A DNA stretch of 64,000 nucleotides from Diplolepis rosae (Eukaryota; Arthropoda; Insecta; Hymenoptera; Diplolepididae), in the NCBI GenBank assembly GCA_030998225.1, contig JAPYXD010000466.1, positions 310,001 through 374,000 of the forward strand, in the 5' to 3' direction. This document shows, piece after piece, positions 11,181 through 22,680 of this stretch (positions are counted from its first letter, which is position 1; every line of letters begins with the position of its first letter). Below the pieces are notes generated by a model. It had not been told where the DNA came from, searched no databases, and worked only from the letters and a program-made list of their open reading frames with translations. A program made the translations under genes and the position numbers.

Positions 11181-11695
11181 ATGTTTCGTTATTGTTATTA
11201 ATAAAGTTTTAAACAAATTGCTATCTCTATTAGTTTTCCGGAAACATTTCCTTCTGGATGAAAATTCCTATTTCCAACATAACCTGTCGTGAAGTTCATT
11301 GCAGTTTCATGTTAACAATCCATGAAGAATACGTGTGAACAAATTTTAATCATTAAGTTTTAAGCAAACTGTTACTTTCAACAGTTTCACATAAAAATAT
11401 AAATGTGTTTCTCGATAGAAAAGATGACGACACTGCTTATTTGATTTCATTTATTTAACAAGAAAAAACCCACTTTAACAAAAAATTTCGTTAAGGCATT
11501 TGTTCATATAATTAATGTACCTGAAGTTCTGAACGTTCAGATGAACGAAATGCAAACAAAAATTTTTTTTTCAATTTTGGTGATGCGTTTGATTCATAGA
11601 TGTAAATAAGTAAAGCCTATGCACAAAAAAGTGACAAAAAATTTTGATTAGGGGATAAAACAACCCCCTTTGTAATAACAGTTTCAAGAGCAACA
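11181..11695. other. Unassigned AT-rich DNA
   Basis: Nothing recognisable. Confidence 0.4.
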
Positions 11696-11699
11696 CAAT

Positions 11700-12235
11700 A
11701 TACCAGAATGACGTGGTTGTTACTCAATTTTTGTAAATTTTATTTACCGTGAAATTCTCTTTTTTTATACCAAGTAATCTGAGTGAGATAAGAAAATCCG
11801 GACGCACCCTTAAAAGCCACCCTACCTACAAACAAACCACTAATCGTCCAGAATGACGCGGTTGTTACTCAATTTTTGTAAATTTTATTTACCATAACAT
11901 TCTCTTTTTTTAAACCAAGCAATCTGAGTGGGGTAAAAAAATTCGGACGCACCCTTAAAAGCCACCCTACCTACAAACAAACCACTAACAGCCGTTTGAC
12001 ATGTCATTTATAAAAAAGTATAAATTCTCTTACCTCATTTTACACGGAGGCAATAAACAATATAGATTACTAGTTAATAGTGGTGCAGCAATCAACCTCA
12101 TTGACAAATATCTAATAAATTCCAAAAATAATCCGTTTCAATATAAAAAAAAGTTTGTTGTGGGCAAAGATAAACTCACAGCTCAAAACTTTTTCATTTT
12201 ATCCCAGACGAATTCCCCCTATTAGGAGACTTGGG
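11700..12235 (+). pseudogene. Retrotransposon gag-end/protease relic with 148-bp tandem duplication
   Basis: The segment starting CCAGAATGACG occurs twice (about 11702 and 11850), with a near-identical run through GGACGCACCCTTAAAAGCC. The second copy runs into a 74-codon frame (12001-12225) with YRLLVNSGAAINLIDKYLI, the flap-side pattern of a retrotransposon aspartic protease. The catalytic D-[ST]-G is N-S-G here, so the enzyme is dead. The element (probably Ty3/gypsy) is truncated soon after. Confidence 0.6.
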
Positions 12236-12239
12236 ATTA

Positions 12240-12895
12240 TCGTAGTGGACTCATTTTTCGTTGCCGGTCACAATGTAATATCAATACCCTTTCCGATTCA
12301 GTCTTTGAAGTAGCTGTTCACAAGCAAAGAAACGCCGTTCATCTCTCGGCTTCAACTCGTATGGAACCCAATATCCTTGCTTCTGATCGCTGCTTTGAGG
12401 CGTTTGGAAATAGCTTATTGAGTTCCCAATTCCTAATGATTCAGCTAATTCTTATTGCGTTTGGCACGAGTCTTCAGCAAGTAATGCCTCCAGTTCGGAA
12501 TCTTCGGAAATTTTCTCTTTTCCACTGCTATGCCGGTCCTCGACATCAAAATCACCGCTCTTGAAGCGTTGAAACCACTCACGACACGTTCTTTCACTAA
12601 GAGCAGCCTCGCCGTTATTACTTGATAGTATTTGATGAGCCTCAACCGCAGTTTTCTTCAAATAATAGCAGAAAATCAAAACTTCCCGCAATTTACGAGA
12701 AATTTGCTCACAAACTGACATCTTCGATTGAGAATAGATTTATGATGCAAACACAAATTCACTAATGTGGTGCTGTCGTTGTGTTGACAGATGTCCAAGC
12801 ATACTGTGTGACATTTTTGATCTGCCTATTTCGACCAGAACTTACCGCTCCAGCCATCTATCGAAAAACGGCGGAAGAAAAGTTGTACACCCAAT
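12240..12895 (-). pseudogene. mariner transposase, N-terminal half, with 5' end
   Basis: The minus-strand frame 12721-12452 is the mariner helix-turn-helix region: LREVLIFCYYLKKTAVEAHQ, then LSERTCREWFQRFKSGDF and DRHSSGKEKISEDSELEALL. It continues in broken frames through a stop after CQTQ to YELKPRDERRFFACEQLLQR and the NEKWVHYDNPKS region (about 12240) that normally holds the first catalytic Asp. The Asp is not conserved (GNEKW). The likely 5' end (TATTGGGTGTACAACTTTTC) is near 12894. The second half of the gene is missing. Confidence 0.8.
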
Positions 12896-13362
12896 AACTA
12901 AAACTTTTATATTTGTTTTATTCAATTTTACTACAAAATAAAAAAATATTTAATTACAAATAAGAGAGTAGAATTCATAAAAACAATATTTGAAGTTTAT
13001 AATCTTATGAAAATTGAAAAAACCTTGATATATAATAGTGCATTAGCAAATGCTGTAAGTGAATGTAAATCGGACGTCGAAGATGAGGCAAAAATTCCAT
13101 TTGAGGCAAAAAAAGAAGACGTAATGTATCGGAACAAGTTTATGTGTTCAAATACACTGAGAAAAGAGAAGAGTTTGCTAAATGTAAAATATGTTTAGAC
13201 GAGACTAACAAGGGGAAAATTGTTAAGATGAAAGACGTCAACGCGACCGGAATAAACAGGCTTCTTAGAAATTACCATTTAGAGGAGTTTTCAAAGCATT
13301 TCCAGAAGTAAAGAAGCATCCTTTTTCAAAAGTAATTTGATTTCTTTTATATATAATAACAC

Positions 13363-13983
13363 AGGTCTGCAAGGTGTTGTTGTTGAAAAGCTATGGGTCG
13401 TTTCCGGAGAAATTTTTGGCGTAGAATCCGAATCCGTAATCAGAATCAGCCTATCACGTCAGGAGTTTGAGATATTTGAGGTTATGTGCTCGAAAAATGG
13501 GGTTTTTCGCTACTTTTGAGCTCATGTACAGGGCGCAAGAATTTTTTTTGGTTTTTTCTCAAATGTCATCATTTAGAAATACTCTTTCCCTTCAAAATAA
13601 GCTATTAAACAGTGACGAGCGATTTTTTTTCACAAAGATACAACCATATCAAGTTTTGACATTTATCCGAACAACCTTATGAGCATTCACATTGACTCTT
13701 TGTTGCAAATCGCTCGTGACTGTTCAATAGCTCATTTTGAAGGGAAAGAGTAGTGCTAAATGATAACATTTGAGAAAAAAAAAACAAAAAAATTTCTTGC
13801 GCCCTGTACATAACCTCAAAAGTAGCAAAAAACCTCATTTTTCGAGCACATAACCTCAAATATCTCAAAATCCTGACGTGAGAGGCTGATTCTGATTTCG
13901 GATTCGGATTCTAAGTCAAAAATTACCCCGGAAATGATCTTTCGTTTTCCAACAACAAATACAAATCCATTATTTGCAGACCT
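13363..13983. mobile_element. 621-bp foldback element inside the hAT gene
   Basis: The ends AGGTCTGCAA / TTGCAGACCT begin long inverted arms of about 270-290 bp around a short centre near 13660-13700. The same peptide pattern (MRYLRLCARKM...) can be read from both arms on opposite strands, which shows these open frames are arm sequence and not genes. It separates the BED finger from the rest of the hAT transposase. No clean target duplication could be read. Confidence 0.8.
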
Positions 13984-14344
13984 ATGTAATTAATAAAAAA
14001 ATTAATTAGTAAAAACGAATCTAAAATTTTAAGCATAAAATAATCATATAAATAAAACTGTCTTATTATATTTTATAAATTTAACCAAAGCATGCTAGAC
14101 AAGTTGATTGTAGAGTGGGTAGTGAGCAAATATTTGCCAATTAATTTTCTTGAGGGAGACATCACGCAAGAATTTTTTCAATAATTAAATTATAATGCAA
14201 AAATTCCTAAACGAAATCACTTGCGCTCAATGATGGAAAAAACATTTAAAGATAAACAAATTCACGTAAATAAAATATTTGAGAATAACTCTTCAAAAGT
14301 TTCCTTCCCGCTGGATGTTTCGACGTCTCTAGTTCACCAATAAT

Positions 14345-15075
14345 TTTATGTAGTTATTAGTATTTTCTGTTACTTTCCTAATACTATAATTTTAACATTA
14401 TTACTATCATTGAATCATTGGCTCGTAATTATTTTAACATTCTGTACCATGAATAAAATGTATTGAATATACAAGTAATATAATAAAAAACAATAAATTT
14501 ATATTTATAAATTTATATTATTTATAAATTATACATATAACAGTACCAAAATAAACGCGATTTTATGCTACAGTTGAGAGTAGCGTAATGTTGTATATTA
14601 CGATACAGAGGAACATAATGTAAAAATTGAACTGCGCATGAGCCTATTACGATACAGCGGGGCATAATCTTCTTATTCTTCTTCTTTTTCTTTGTACAGC
14701 GTTGTCACCGTACTGACAAAGCCTTGTACATTTGAACTGCGCATGCGTCTATTACAATATGCTACTACTACACAAGATTGAGAAAATCAAAATGGCCGGA
14801 AGTATTCGCGAAATGTCAAGTGAGATGGACGATAATCACGGCAATTTCGACCTTTTCAGATTGGATTCAAGTGTACGCAGAAAAACTCGTAAATGCTCCA
14901 AAGTCATATAAAATGGAATATGCGCCAAAGCACACAATTCGGGTAATTACGAGACTCGTTTAAAATGCTCGCAGGACTGATCGCGCCTCGGCTTTGTCTC
15001 GGCTTCGATCTCCTGCGAGCATTGTCGCTCGTCGCGTTATAACCCTGATTATGCGCCTAGGTACATAATATACTA
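14345..15075. mobile_element. Repeat element related to the 58-kb palindrome, inserted in hAT
   Basis: From about 14555 to 15070 the sequence matches one arm of the palindrome at 58060-58955. Shared words include GTACAGCGTT, AAAGCCTTGTACATTTGAAC, TGCGCATGCGTCTA and CACACAATTCGGGTAATT. It separates the hAT segments ending in TSLVH and starting FTNEAW. Outer borders are approximate. A GC-rich end (about 14965-15030) contains a palindromic CTCGCAGGA...TCCTGCGAG pair. Confidence 0.6.
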
Positions 15076-15750
15076 TTAAAACAAGACATTTCACTAATGA
15101 AGCTTGGATTCTTGAATCAATTACATTGGATCTAATTCCATCCCAAGGATCTTATTCCGGAAAAGATGCATTTCTCATATCCTAAATCTAGGTGCACAGG
15201 ATTTATTAGTGCAACTAAAACTCGAGTGACGCAGATATTAAAGATTATGATAAAATCCACGACGAAGAGTGAAAGAGTGGACTAGAAGTACCTGTGGAAT
15301 AAAAGAATAATACTACATCTTTAAATAAATTAAGAACTTTATTTTTTAAATTGAAATACTCAGAAAATCTGCGTCTCAAATTAGAGTGCTTACGCGGTAC
15401 CGTATGTATAGAAATGCTGTCTCAAAGTATTGACGTATCCACTCGTTGGTACTTAGCGTTTGACATGATTGTTAAGGGTATAAAACTGGAATAAGCTTTG
15501 ATTTTACTATGTAATACTGATTCAAAATCTTCGTCCTCTGAAACTAAAGGAGTTTGACTGGTGCCTTTTTAAAACTGTTGTAAATTACCTGCGGTACTTT
15601 AAGACCTTGTCAACTACTTTGTGTGGTGAAAATTGTGTACTTCAATCTGCGTATGACAAGTTAATGAAGCACTATAGCAAGACAAATTTGGTTTATTGTG
15701 CTGTGCTAATGCTTGATTCCAGACATAAAGAAGAAAATGGTGCAATGGTC

Positions 15751-16176
15751 TTCTTCTTCTTCTTCTTGTTGGTTGTGGCTTCTTGCTGCGTCTAGCAAAT
15801 AGCCATATCAGTACAAAATTAATATCATTGGTCCACAAAAAAAACTATATGTCCAGTATAAAACTTCAGCAGCAGCAGAAAAAAAACAAAGCACCAATCA
15901 TACTCAGGCGCAGAAATCAGACTCAGTAGTTTGAAAGCCAGCCAGTACCTAGCCAGCTTGTGCTGTCTATAGGATAGGAGGGAAGGTAAAAAAAGCATTC
16001 AATCAGTCCACAAGGCAGATACAAAGTAAGCAAAGGCACACATTCACTGATCCTAAATAACAAGGTCTCCAAAACGGAGAAATCGCCCCAACTCACCAAC
16101 AGCCTCCAGGTCCGGCTCAAAAATCAGATCACCCAAATCCGCCTGCTCCGGGGGCCTGTCCGGGAAACGCTCCGTT
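15751..16176 (-). mobile_element. 426-bp retroposon (GAA-tailed) with 15-bp target duplication
   Basis: The insertion is flanked by a perfect 15-bp repeat AATGGTGCAATGGTC (15736-15750 and 16177-16191). It starts with TTCTTCTTCTTCTTC, which is a (GAA)n tail on the minus strand. A long perfect duplication plus a simple-sequence tail is the mark of target-primed reverse transcription, so this is a SINE or a short LINE end. Without it the hAT coding sequence is continuous at this point. Confidence 0.85.
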
Positions 16177-16640
16177 AATGGTGCAATGGTCAATTGCTAA
16201 GTTTGAAGACATCTATAAGACCAGATATTACAGGGGAGAAAAAACAATACAATCTCTACCTTGTTCGAACGACAGCAGTGACGATGATGATATCTATCCA
16301 TCGTCTCTTTTTGCAAGTAATTATAAAAAATCAGGAACTATTGCTGAAAGTACACGATACTAAGAAGACTGGCGGAAGGAAATTGACCTCTATTTGGGTC
16401 TGGAACGAGCAGTTAGGAGTGCGGATATCGTAAAATGGTTGAAACAACACAAGCACAAATTTCTAAACTTAGCTCGTACGGCCAGAGATTTTCTTAGTAT
16501 TCAAGCCACCTTTGTTCCTGTTAAAAGACTGTTCTCACGTGCATCTTTTACAATAAGAAAACACCGAAATTCACTCGGAAAGGTACCGCCCGCGATCTTT
16601 TGTGTTTGAACAATTGGACCACTCACAAAAATTTCTCTGT

Positions 16641-17255
16641 ATTTCAATCTACAGTTACCTTTCTGCAAGCATTAGTTCTTAATTAACTCAAAAAAAAATT
16701 ATTTCCGTTTTTATATGTATTTTTAGATGAAAAAGCATTCTTTAAGTAAATAAAGTTTTTTCTAGGTAAAAAGTTGAGCACTATATTCATAAAACTTGAA
16801 TTTTTGTTCAAAATATATTTATTTAAATTCAAATTAGACTGAAAATTAAATAACAAGTTTAAATAATATTGGTACTTTTTAATATGCTTGTATAGATTTG
16901 TTATAAAATATATTCTTATTCTGAAAGTCAATTTTTTTGTATTTAATTTAAATAATTTTGGTTTCAAAAAATCTGACTTAATATATATTTTCGAAAACGA
17001 GATTCGAGAATCTCGATACTCGCGATTGGTTTTTAAGGAATCTCTTGATCAAACATGGCGAGACGATATCGTAGTATCGTAGGCTGAACCGAGATTTAAG
17101 TAAATTATGGGATGCAGAACTAACCCCAACCCACAAATACACATGTGTTTTAAAAATTTAAGAGAGTTAACATAGGAAGAGAAAAATAATGTGATAAAAG
17201 AATCCCACTTAAATCACTTAAGTAAACAAAATACACTAGATTGAGCAAAAAAAAT
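16641..17255. other. AT-rich DNA after the hAT gene
   Basis: No coding match. A short palindromic run GATTCGAGAATCTCGATACTC near 17000 may be close to the hAT element's 3' end, but no terminal repeat could be paired with confidence. Confidence 0.35.
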
Positions 17256-17259
17256 CGGA

Positions 17260-17450
17260 TAATCGCATGGTATGGACAAAGATCTTATAGAATACGTTAA
17301 AAGATGCCCTATATGCCAACTCCACAAAACGACCCGTATCAAAAATTAAATGCAATCTTAGATTAAATGTTCTTAGATTTAAACACATCAAAACCACGCC
17401 ATTCCATCCACAGTCAAATGGAAACATTGAGCAAGCGGGCGGAGTGCGTC
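17260..17450 (+). pseudogene. Ty3/gypsy integrase scrap with internal deletion
   Basis: A zinc-binding piece LIEYVKRCPICQLHKTTRIK is followed within 60 bp by TTPFHPQSNGNIEQ, the block around the catalytic Glu. These normally lie more than 100 residues apart, so the core with both Asp residues has been deleted. It is on the opposite strand to the gypsy element that follows, so it is a separate relic. Confidence 0.65.
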
Positions 17451-17521
17451 AAGGAGAACTGGCTTCGTATCAGTACCGCCATTGTTATTTACAAGTCATT
17501 ACATTTACAAGTCATGGATAA

Positions 17522-17880
17522 AATTTCGACCGGGGCCGTACACTAAGGGAAGGGAAGGAGGGGCAACCGAGAAAAGGTGTACGCAAAAAACGACGCGTAC
17601 TTGTGTTTAAAACATTTATTCGTCCAACTTACAGAATGAGGAGGCTGACACTACCGCAACACCGTAATATTGACTCGTATTCGCCAACAACTTGCGAAAC
17701 TCTGCAACCACAACGACTCGCTAATTGACAACTCTAACATCTGTCTCCACTGCAGTCGGAGCGAGAGCGATCACTAATCGGCGACGGCACGCGACCGCGA
17801 GACATGCCTGGCCGCGCTCGCCCAAAATCCCACCCGCAGGGCTATGCCCTTACGGGGACTTTATGTAACTTCGTTACAAC
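17522..17880 (-). repeat. Probable 3' LTR of gypsy element A
   Basis: Read on the minus strand, a polypurine tract (GGGGGGAGGGGGG) ends at about 17881, directly before TTGTAACGAAGTTACATAAAG, the expected position and start of a 3' LTR. The segment runs to about 17522 and is GC-richer than its surroundings. No matching 5' LTR was found near 24 kb, so the element is 5' truncated and the LTR call rests on position. Confidence 0.5.
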
Positions 17881-17999
17881 CCCCCTCCCCCCAATCGGGT
17901 TGAGGTCTATTCCCCCTTCTTTATACTTCTCCATTGCTGTCTCTGAAGCAAAATAAACCCTATCTATTTTCAAAAGAAAAACAAAAAATCTTTTAATAT

Positions 18000-18755
18000 T
18001 CTTCTTTGCTCTTTGGTTTTATTTTATTAGTCCGATTTCACAAAAGGGTTTTACGTGTCCATAAGAGGCTAATAGTTATTTATTTCTTAAATATGACTTT
18101 TTCCGTCAATTCGTCCGTATTATTGTCGCTTTCTGTCTCTGTCCTGCTGTCTGTGTTGTCCTCCTTCTCGATTTTTTCCTCAATTTTCCTTTTGATTTCC
18201 TCTGATTCTTCTACCATCTTTCCCAGTTTTTACTCTAACTGCTATCTTTTTAAGTCTTCTCCTCCTTCCTTTCTCTCGCTTCCTCTTCTGTTTCTGGGCC
18301 CAACGGTTTCTGGAGGAGGTCCAGCAGTCTTGGGCACTTATGACCCAGGGACTCTGAAACCGTTAACTTCCGGAAGCACTGCCCGGATTTCAATTTCGGT
18401 TGCTGCTCCATAGTTTGTAAACATAATCGTTTCTACTGTGCCTTTTGTGTTGGTTTTTGTTATTTTTACTATTCTACGCGTGTGTTTTTACCTGTTTATT
18501 TAGCTTTTACTATATATTTTTTATATCTTTTATGTTCCAATTGCCAAATGACTTGCCTTTCTTGTTTTTTATTCCATAAATTGTTGGTGAAATTTTTGCT
18601 TTGATAAAAAATGGACCTTCAAAATTTTTATTAAATTTTTTCGCTATATAATCTGCTTTATTTGATAATGTTTTTTTGCTTCTCAGTATCTGTTCCCCAA
18701 TTTCATAACTAATTGGTCTATGCCTTAAGTTATTAGGTCCGCAACTAAGCTCTCG
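18000..18755 (-). pseudogene. Gypsy A: integrase C-terminal domain and charged tail
   Basis: Minus-strand frames give LRHRPISYEIGEQILRSKK and FEGPFFIKAKIS, the GPY/F-type C-terminal integrase module. Downstream (18420-18000) a charged, Glu/Lys-rich tail carries several stops. A plus-strand hydrophobic frame over the same bases (18006-18413) is its shadow. The catalytic core lies at 19600-20170 beyond an inserted mariner. Confidence 0.65.
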
Positions 18756-19594
18756 CTGTTTTTTTTTTATAAAAATGCAACTTTATTGTAAAAAAATGAT
18801 TACAAATGAATCATTCAAAGTATTGCCCATCGTTAGCTACAACTTTTGCCAATCTTTCTGCTAGAGTTTGAATACCGTTACGGTAAAAGTGTTCACCTTT
18901 TAAGGCTATTCACGAATCAAGCCATTTTATGATGTCAGCATATGAGCGGAACTGCTGATTAGCTACACCTTGTGCCATCGACCGGAACAAGTAATAATCG
19001 GACGGCGCAATATCTGGGGAATACGGCGGGTGGAGTAGGACTTCCCATTTGAGCGTTTCCAGGTAGGTTTTAACGGGTTTGGCAACGTGAGGCCTATCGT
19101 TGTCATGCTGTTCTACAGAATCACTTTTTCGTGCCTCTGCTTGTATTGTGGCCGTTTTTCGCGCAGTGCTCGGCTCAAACGCATCAATTGCGTTCGATAC
19201 CGTTCACCAGTGATGATTTCGTTCTGTTTTAACAGCTCATAATAAATAACATCACCGTCTTCGAAGTGACGGAACCAATCACGGCACGTTGTTTCACTTA
19301 GAGCAGCATCTCCGTAAGCTTGTTGGAGCTCACCATACGCTTCAGCCACCATTTTCTATGAATGAAAGAAGAAAATGAACACTTCCCGCAAATGACAATT
19401 ATTTAGCGCAAAATCATACATTTTCACACAACCAAAAGTATATGACGCCAAAACAAAATCAATAATGTGTCAAAACGCTTTTTTTACCATATGTCTAAGC
19501 TTGATCGATGACGTTTTGGATAGGTCAAAATCGACCAGTACTTACTACTGGTGCCATCTATTGTCAAACAGCGGGAACTTAGTAGCGCACCTAA
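18733..19594 (-). mobile_element. mariner element (862 bp) with internally deleted transposase, TA duplication
   Basis: TIRs of about 28 bp (TTAGGTCCGCAACTAAGC at the left, an inverted near-copy at the right) are each flanked by TA (18731-18732, 19595-19596). The frame 19352-19113 starts in the DNA-binding domain (YGDAALSETTCRDWFRHFEDGD). It jumps directly to VIYYELLKQNEIITGERYRTQL of the catalytic domain, then the end (GQYF, YRNGIQTLAERL) to about 18800. The deletion removes the linker and the first catalytic Asp. The element interrupts the gypsy A integrase, and the pre-insertion codons there are in register. Confidence 0.9.
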
Positions 19595-19596
19595 TA

Positions 19597-20480
19597 TAAT
19601 ATTTTGCCTGCTTTTCGTTTGCTACTTCTAAATTTTTTTGTATCTCGTCTTTTATTATTTCCAACCTATTTAGTCTCTACCCATTTACCTATTTCCTGTG
19701 ATTCTATTTCCTCTATGTTTACTAAATCTTTGTTTAATGTTTGTATTGGTTCTAATTCCCTCCCAAAGTTTAAAAACGATGGTGTAAAACCTGTTGGCGT
19801 GTGCTTACTCGTATTCAGCGCAAATTGTGAGTCGTTTATTCTTTTCTAGGAATGCCTTTATTACCTCAACAGTGGGCCTATTATATCTGCCGCCACTACT
19901 GTCCATAGTTCTTCAATTATTCTTTTCCCCAATAGTCTTACTTGGTTGTTAATCTTTGGCTTAATTATCTGGCATGTATCGCATTCTTTCACATATTTTA
20001 ATGTTTCGAAGTACATTCCTGGCCAAAAATAATTTTCTGCGATCCTTGCATATGTTTCTTCCGTGTCCTGCTTGTTTACGATCGTGATTTTCTCTAAATA
20101 CTTGATCTCTTAATTCTTTCGGAATTGTTAGCTTCGACGGGTTATTATCTAGGTTTAAGCTTGTTTCAGCGGGTCTGGTCTGAAAAAATATAGCTGGTCA
20201 TCTCCTGTTCGTCAGTTTGGGTTTTCCGATGGTTTGTTTTTGATTTGCAGCATTTTGTGCTTGTATCATTCGTCTTTGACTTCGTCTAGCTTTTCTTTGC
20301 CTTTTTCTCCTACTAATGATAACGTACTTGCTATTGAATTTAATTTTTCGCTTGTTCTTGATAGAGCGTTGGGTGCATAATTTAAAGAGCTTTTTCTATA
20401 TATGATTTCGTAATCGTATTCCATCAGTTCTAGTGCCCATCTTGCCAGTCGTCCGGTTGTATTTTTAAAACTATGCAGTC
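19597..20480 (-). pseudogene. Gypsy A: integrase zinc-binding and start of core
   Basis: Minus-strand reading gives ETYARIAENYFWPGMYFETL and KECDTCQIIKPK (HHCC zinc-binding module), followed by AADIIGPLL at the first catalytic Asp of the core. Several stops and frameshifts occur (for example around 20160-20220). Much of the core after the first Asp is not recognisable before the mariner insertion. Confidence 0.7.
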
Positions 20481-21333
20481 ATTTCAGCGCGATGTGGTCC
20501 GTTATCACTTTCAAAGAGTAGCCCTCTAAATAAGGTGTGAATTTGCGTATTGCACATATTACTGCTAGGTACTTTTCCTCTGCCTCGTTGAGGCCTCTGC
20601 TTGCGAATGCTATGACATGGTTATTACCGTCTATGTTTTGGGTTAAGACGGCTCCTAACCCTGTATCGCTTACGTCGGTTTCGAGTTGAAATGGGTGTTT
20701 AAAGTCAGGACATGTTAGTATCAGTCCCGTCGTCAGTAATTCTTTTACTTTTATTAACGCCTGTTCTTGTTGAATGTCCCATTCCCATTCTACTCCTTTT
20801 ATCAATAGTCATTGTAGGAATTCTATTATTTCCACAAATTTTGGTATGAATCTTCTGTACCACGATGTCATTCCTATTATTCTTTGCAGTTGTTTTACAT
20901 TTTTTGGTGTTGGGAATTCCAGTATAGATTTTATTTTCTCTTCGTCTATTTGTAGTCCTTTTACATTAAGTATGAATACGAAATATTTTACTTCTGAACA
21001 CCCGAATTCGCATTTTTCTAGACTGATTCTTAAGTTTGCTTTATATATATATTCATTTATTATAAATACATTCGGTTTTAAGTTTGGTGTTATTATTTTG
21101 TCCATTAAGCGATGGAATGTAGCAGGGACGTTTGTTAATCCAAATGGCATTCTCTTAAATTGATACATTTTTTTTTCTGGTACTGTAAACACTGTTGTTT
21201 GTCTAGATTCTTCTTCTAGTGGTAGTTGATGGTATGCTGAACGGAGACCAATTTTTGATATGTATTTTGCTGGCCTTAACCCTTTAACGCCCAGATGTGC
21301 AGAATTTTCACGTTGACTAAAATGTCGTACCAT
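20479..21333 (-). pseudogene. Gypsy A: reverse transcriptase (C-terminal part) and RNase H
   Basis: The frame from about 21275 to 20809 reads SAYHQLPLEEESRQTTVF, RMPFGLTNVPATFHRLMDKI and the thumb region ILEFPTPKNVKQLQRIIGM. The YxDD catalytic box is lost (NVFIINEYIYK), probably by a small deletion. A stop separates it from 20805-20479, which is RNase H: LETDVSDTGLGAVL, ASRGLNEAEEKYLAVICAI, YSLKVITDHIALK. The first 14 or so codons of the 21333 frame belong to the inserted TTAA element, not to the RT. Confidence 0.85.
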
Positions 21334-22676
21334 TTATAGAAAAAAGATGAAAAAGGATCGGAAACTCCATATCCTACCGTTTTTGGGATCGCTCTTTCGA
21401 ACGGCACAGTCAGAATTCTCAAGAAATGACGCTAAACTCTTTATTTTCCCAAAAATACCTAAAAAAACGCTATTTTTGGGGTACGATTTTTTTTTTAATT
21501 TAAATTTTCACTATGTTCCCGACACTTAAGCAACTTCTAACTTATCAGAAACGTGTTCTCGGGACTTGTACTTTTAAAATATGTATTGAAATATTTTGTT
21601 TTTCTTTGTTCTCTAATTCAAAATGGCGTCTAGACGTTTGTAATGTTTTGAAATTGAGAATATTGATCCTATTTCGGATTTTCCAGGTTTCTTCGCAGTG
21701 TGATCATACAAATAAGTTATTACGAGTTTTCTCTCACCGATTGTGATTAGCGGAAGCAATATTAGCCCATAAAATTAAAATTCAAGATGGCGTCTGCCAT
21801 GAAGCTAGTAGAAATACGTATATTTCGAGTTTTATTACAAACCAGGATGGTGTAAAATTTGCCAATTAGCAATCTCATAGGTTTTAGTCATCACTAAATT
21901 CGAATCTTAGGTGAGTTTTTCGAAATTTAAAATGGCTGATCCAATATGGTGGACCCGTTATGTAAAATTCGATATTCCTAAAATAAAAAATACTGCCGCA
22001 TTCTACGCAAAATTTAAAATCAAAATTATTTTTGATGTTTTTTTTATTACAAGAGTTGTTTTTGAGAAAAAAATTCCAAAATTATGAGGCTTCCCGAAAT
22101 TATTCAAAATTTACATATATCTATATTTTTTGTCTCCGACTTTGCTCAAATTTCATAAAATAATGTTCATATGAATCATGCATGAAACTTACTTATAATA
22201 ATACATATGTCAATCTGATGCTGGTGTAACTTACTAATTATGCTATAGAAGTAGATGAACATTTACAGATAAATGGTAGGGTGTGAAAGAGACACTAATA
22301 AATGTTGGGGAATTAGTAAATTCGCCTGCATTTTATATTTGCTGATACTCTATTTTACCATAAAAATCCATAAATGTCGATTTGTCATACATACTCAAAT
22401 TTCTAAGAATTTCGGGAAGCCTCATAATTTAGGGATTTTTTTCTCGAAAACAACTCTTGTAATAAAAAAAACATCAAAAATAATTTTGATTTTAAATTTT
22501 GCGTAGAATGCGGCAGTATTTTTTTATTTCAGGAATATAAAATTTTACATAACGGGTCCACCATATTGGATCAGCCATTTTAAATTTCGAAAAACTCACC
22601 TAAATTGCTCAAGTGTCGGGAACATAGTGAAAATTTAAGTCAACGTGAAAATTCTGCACATCTGGGCGTTAAAGGG
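21280..22676. mobile_element. 1397-bp piggyBac-type non-autonomous element (TTAA) inside gypsy RT
   Basis: The ends start CCCTTTAACGCCCAGATGTG and match their inverse without a mismatch over 39 bp. TTAA flanks both sides (21276-21279, 22677-22680). TTAA targeting and CCCTTT ends are diagnostic of the piggyBac superfamily. A second, inner inverted pair (about 21925-22110 versus 22395-22590) makes the element a foldback. It carries no transposase. It sits inside the gypsy RT, and with a single TTAA the RT frame runs on without a break. Confidence 0.9.
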
Positions 22677-22680
22677 TTAA

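Larger units (their letters stand above)
13000..16640 (+). pseudogene. hAT transposase, split by three later insertions
   Basis: The + strand holds, in order: a BED zinc finger (about 13141-13308: CKICLDE, later YHLEEFSKHF); the central region LDKLIVEWVVSKYLP and SFPLDVSTSLVH (about 14094-14340; the usual Trp of DxWTS is Ser); FTNEAWILESITLDLIP (about 15085); YFKTLSTTLCGENCVLQSAY and MLDSRHK (15590-15735); and the C-terminal dimerisation domain EIDLYLGLERAVRSADIV...FLSIQATFVPVKRLFSRAS (16380-16560). hAT transposases cut and paste DNA with 8-bp target duplications. This copy has several frameshifts and stops, a deletion between about 15180 and 15560, and insertions at 13363-13983, about 14345-15075 and 15751-16176. 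It is inactive. Confidence 0.85.

Noticed and set aside
13467..13868. Two similar 60-70 codon frames (MRYLRLCARKM...) on opposite strands, suggestive of a small gene pair
   Set aside because: They are the same sequence read from the two arms of the 13363-13983 foldback; there is no independent evidence for coding.
18006..18413. 135-codon plus-strand hydrophobic frame resembling a multi-pass membrane protein
   Set aside because: It is the antisense of a Glu/Lys-rich gypsy tail; hydrophobic Ser/Leu/Phe runs are the expected mirror of such sequence.
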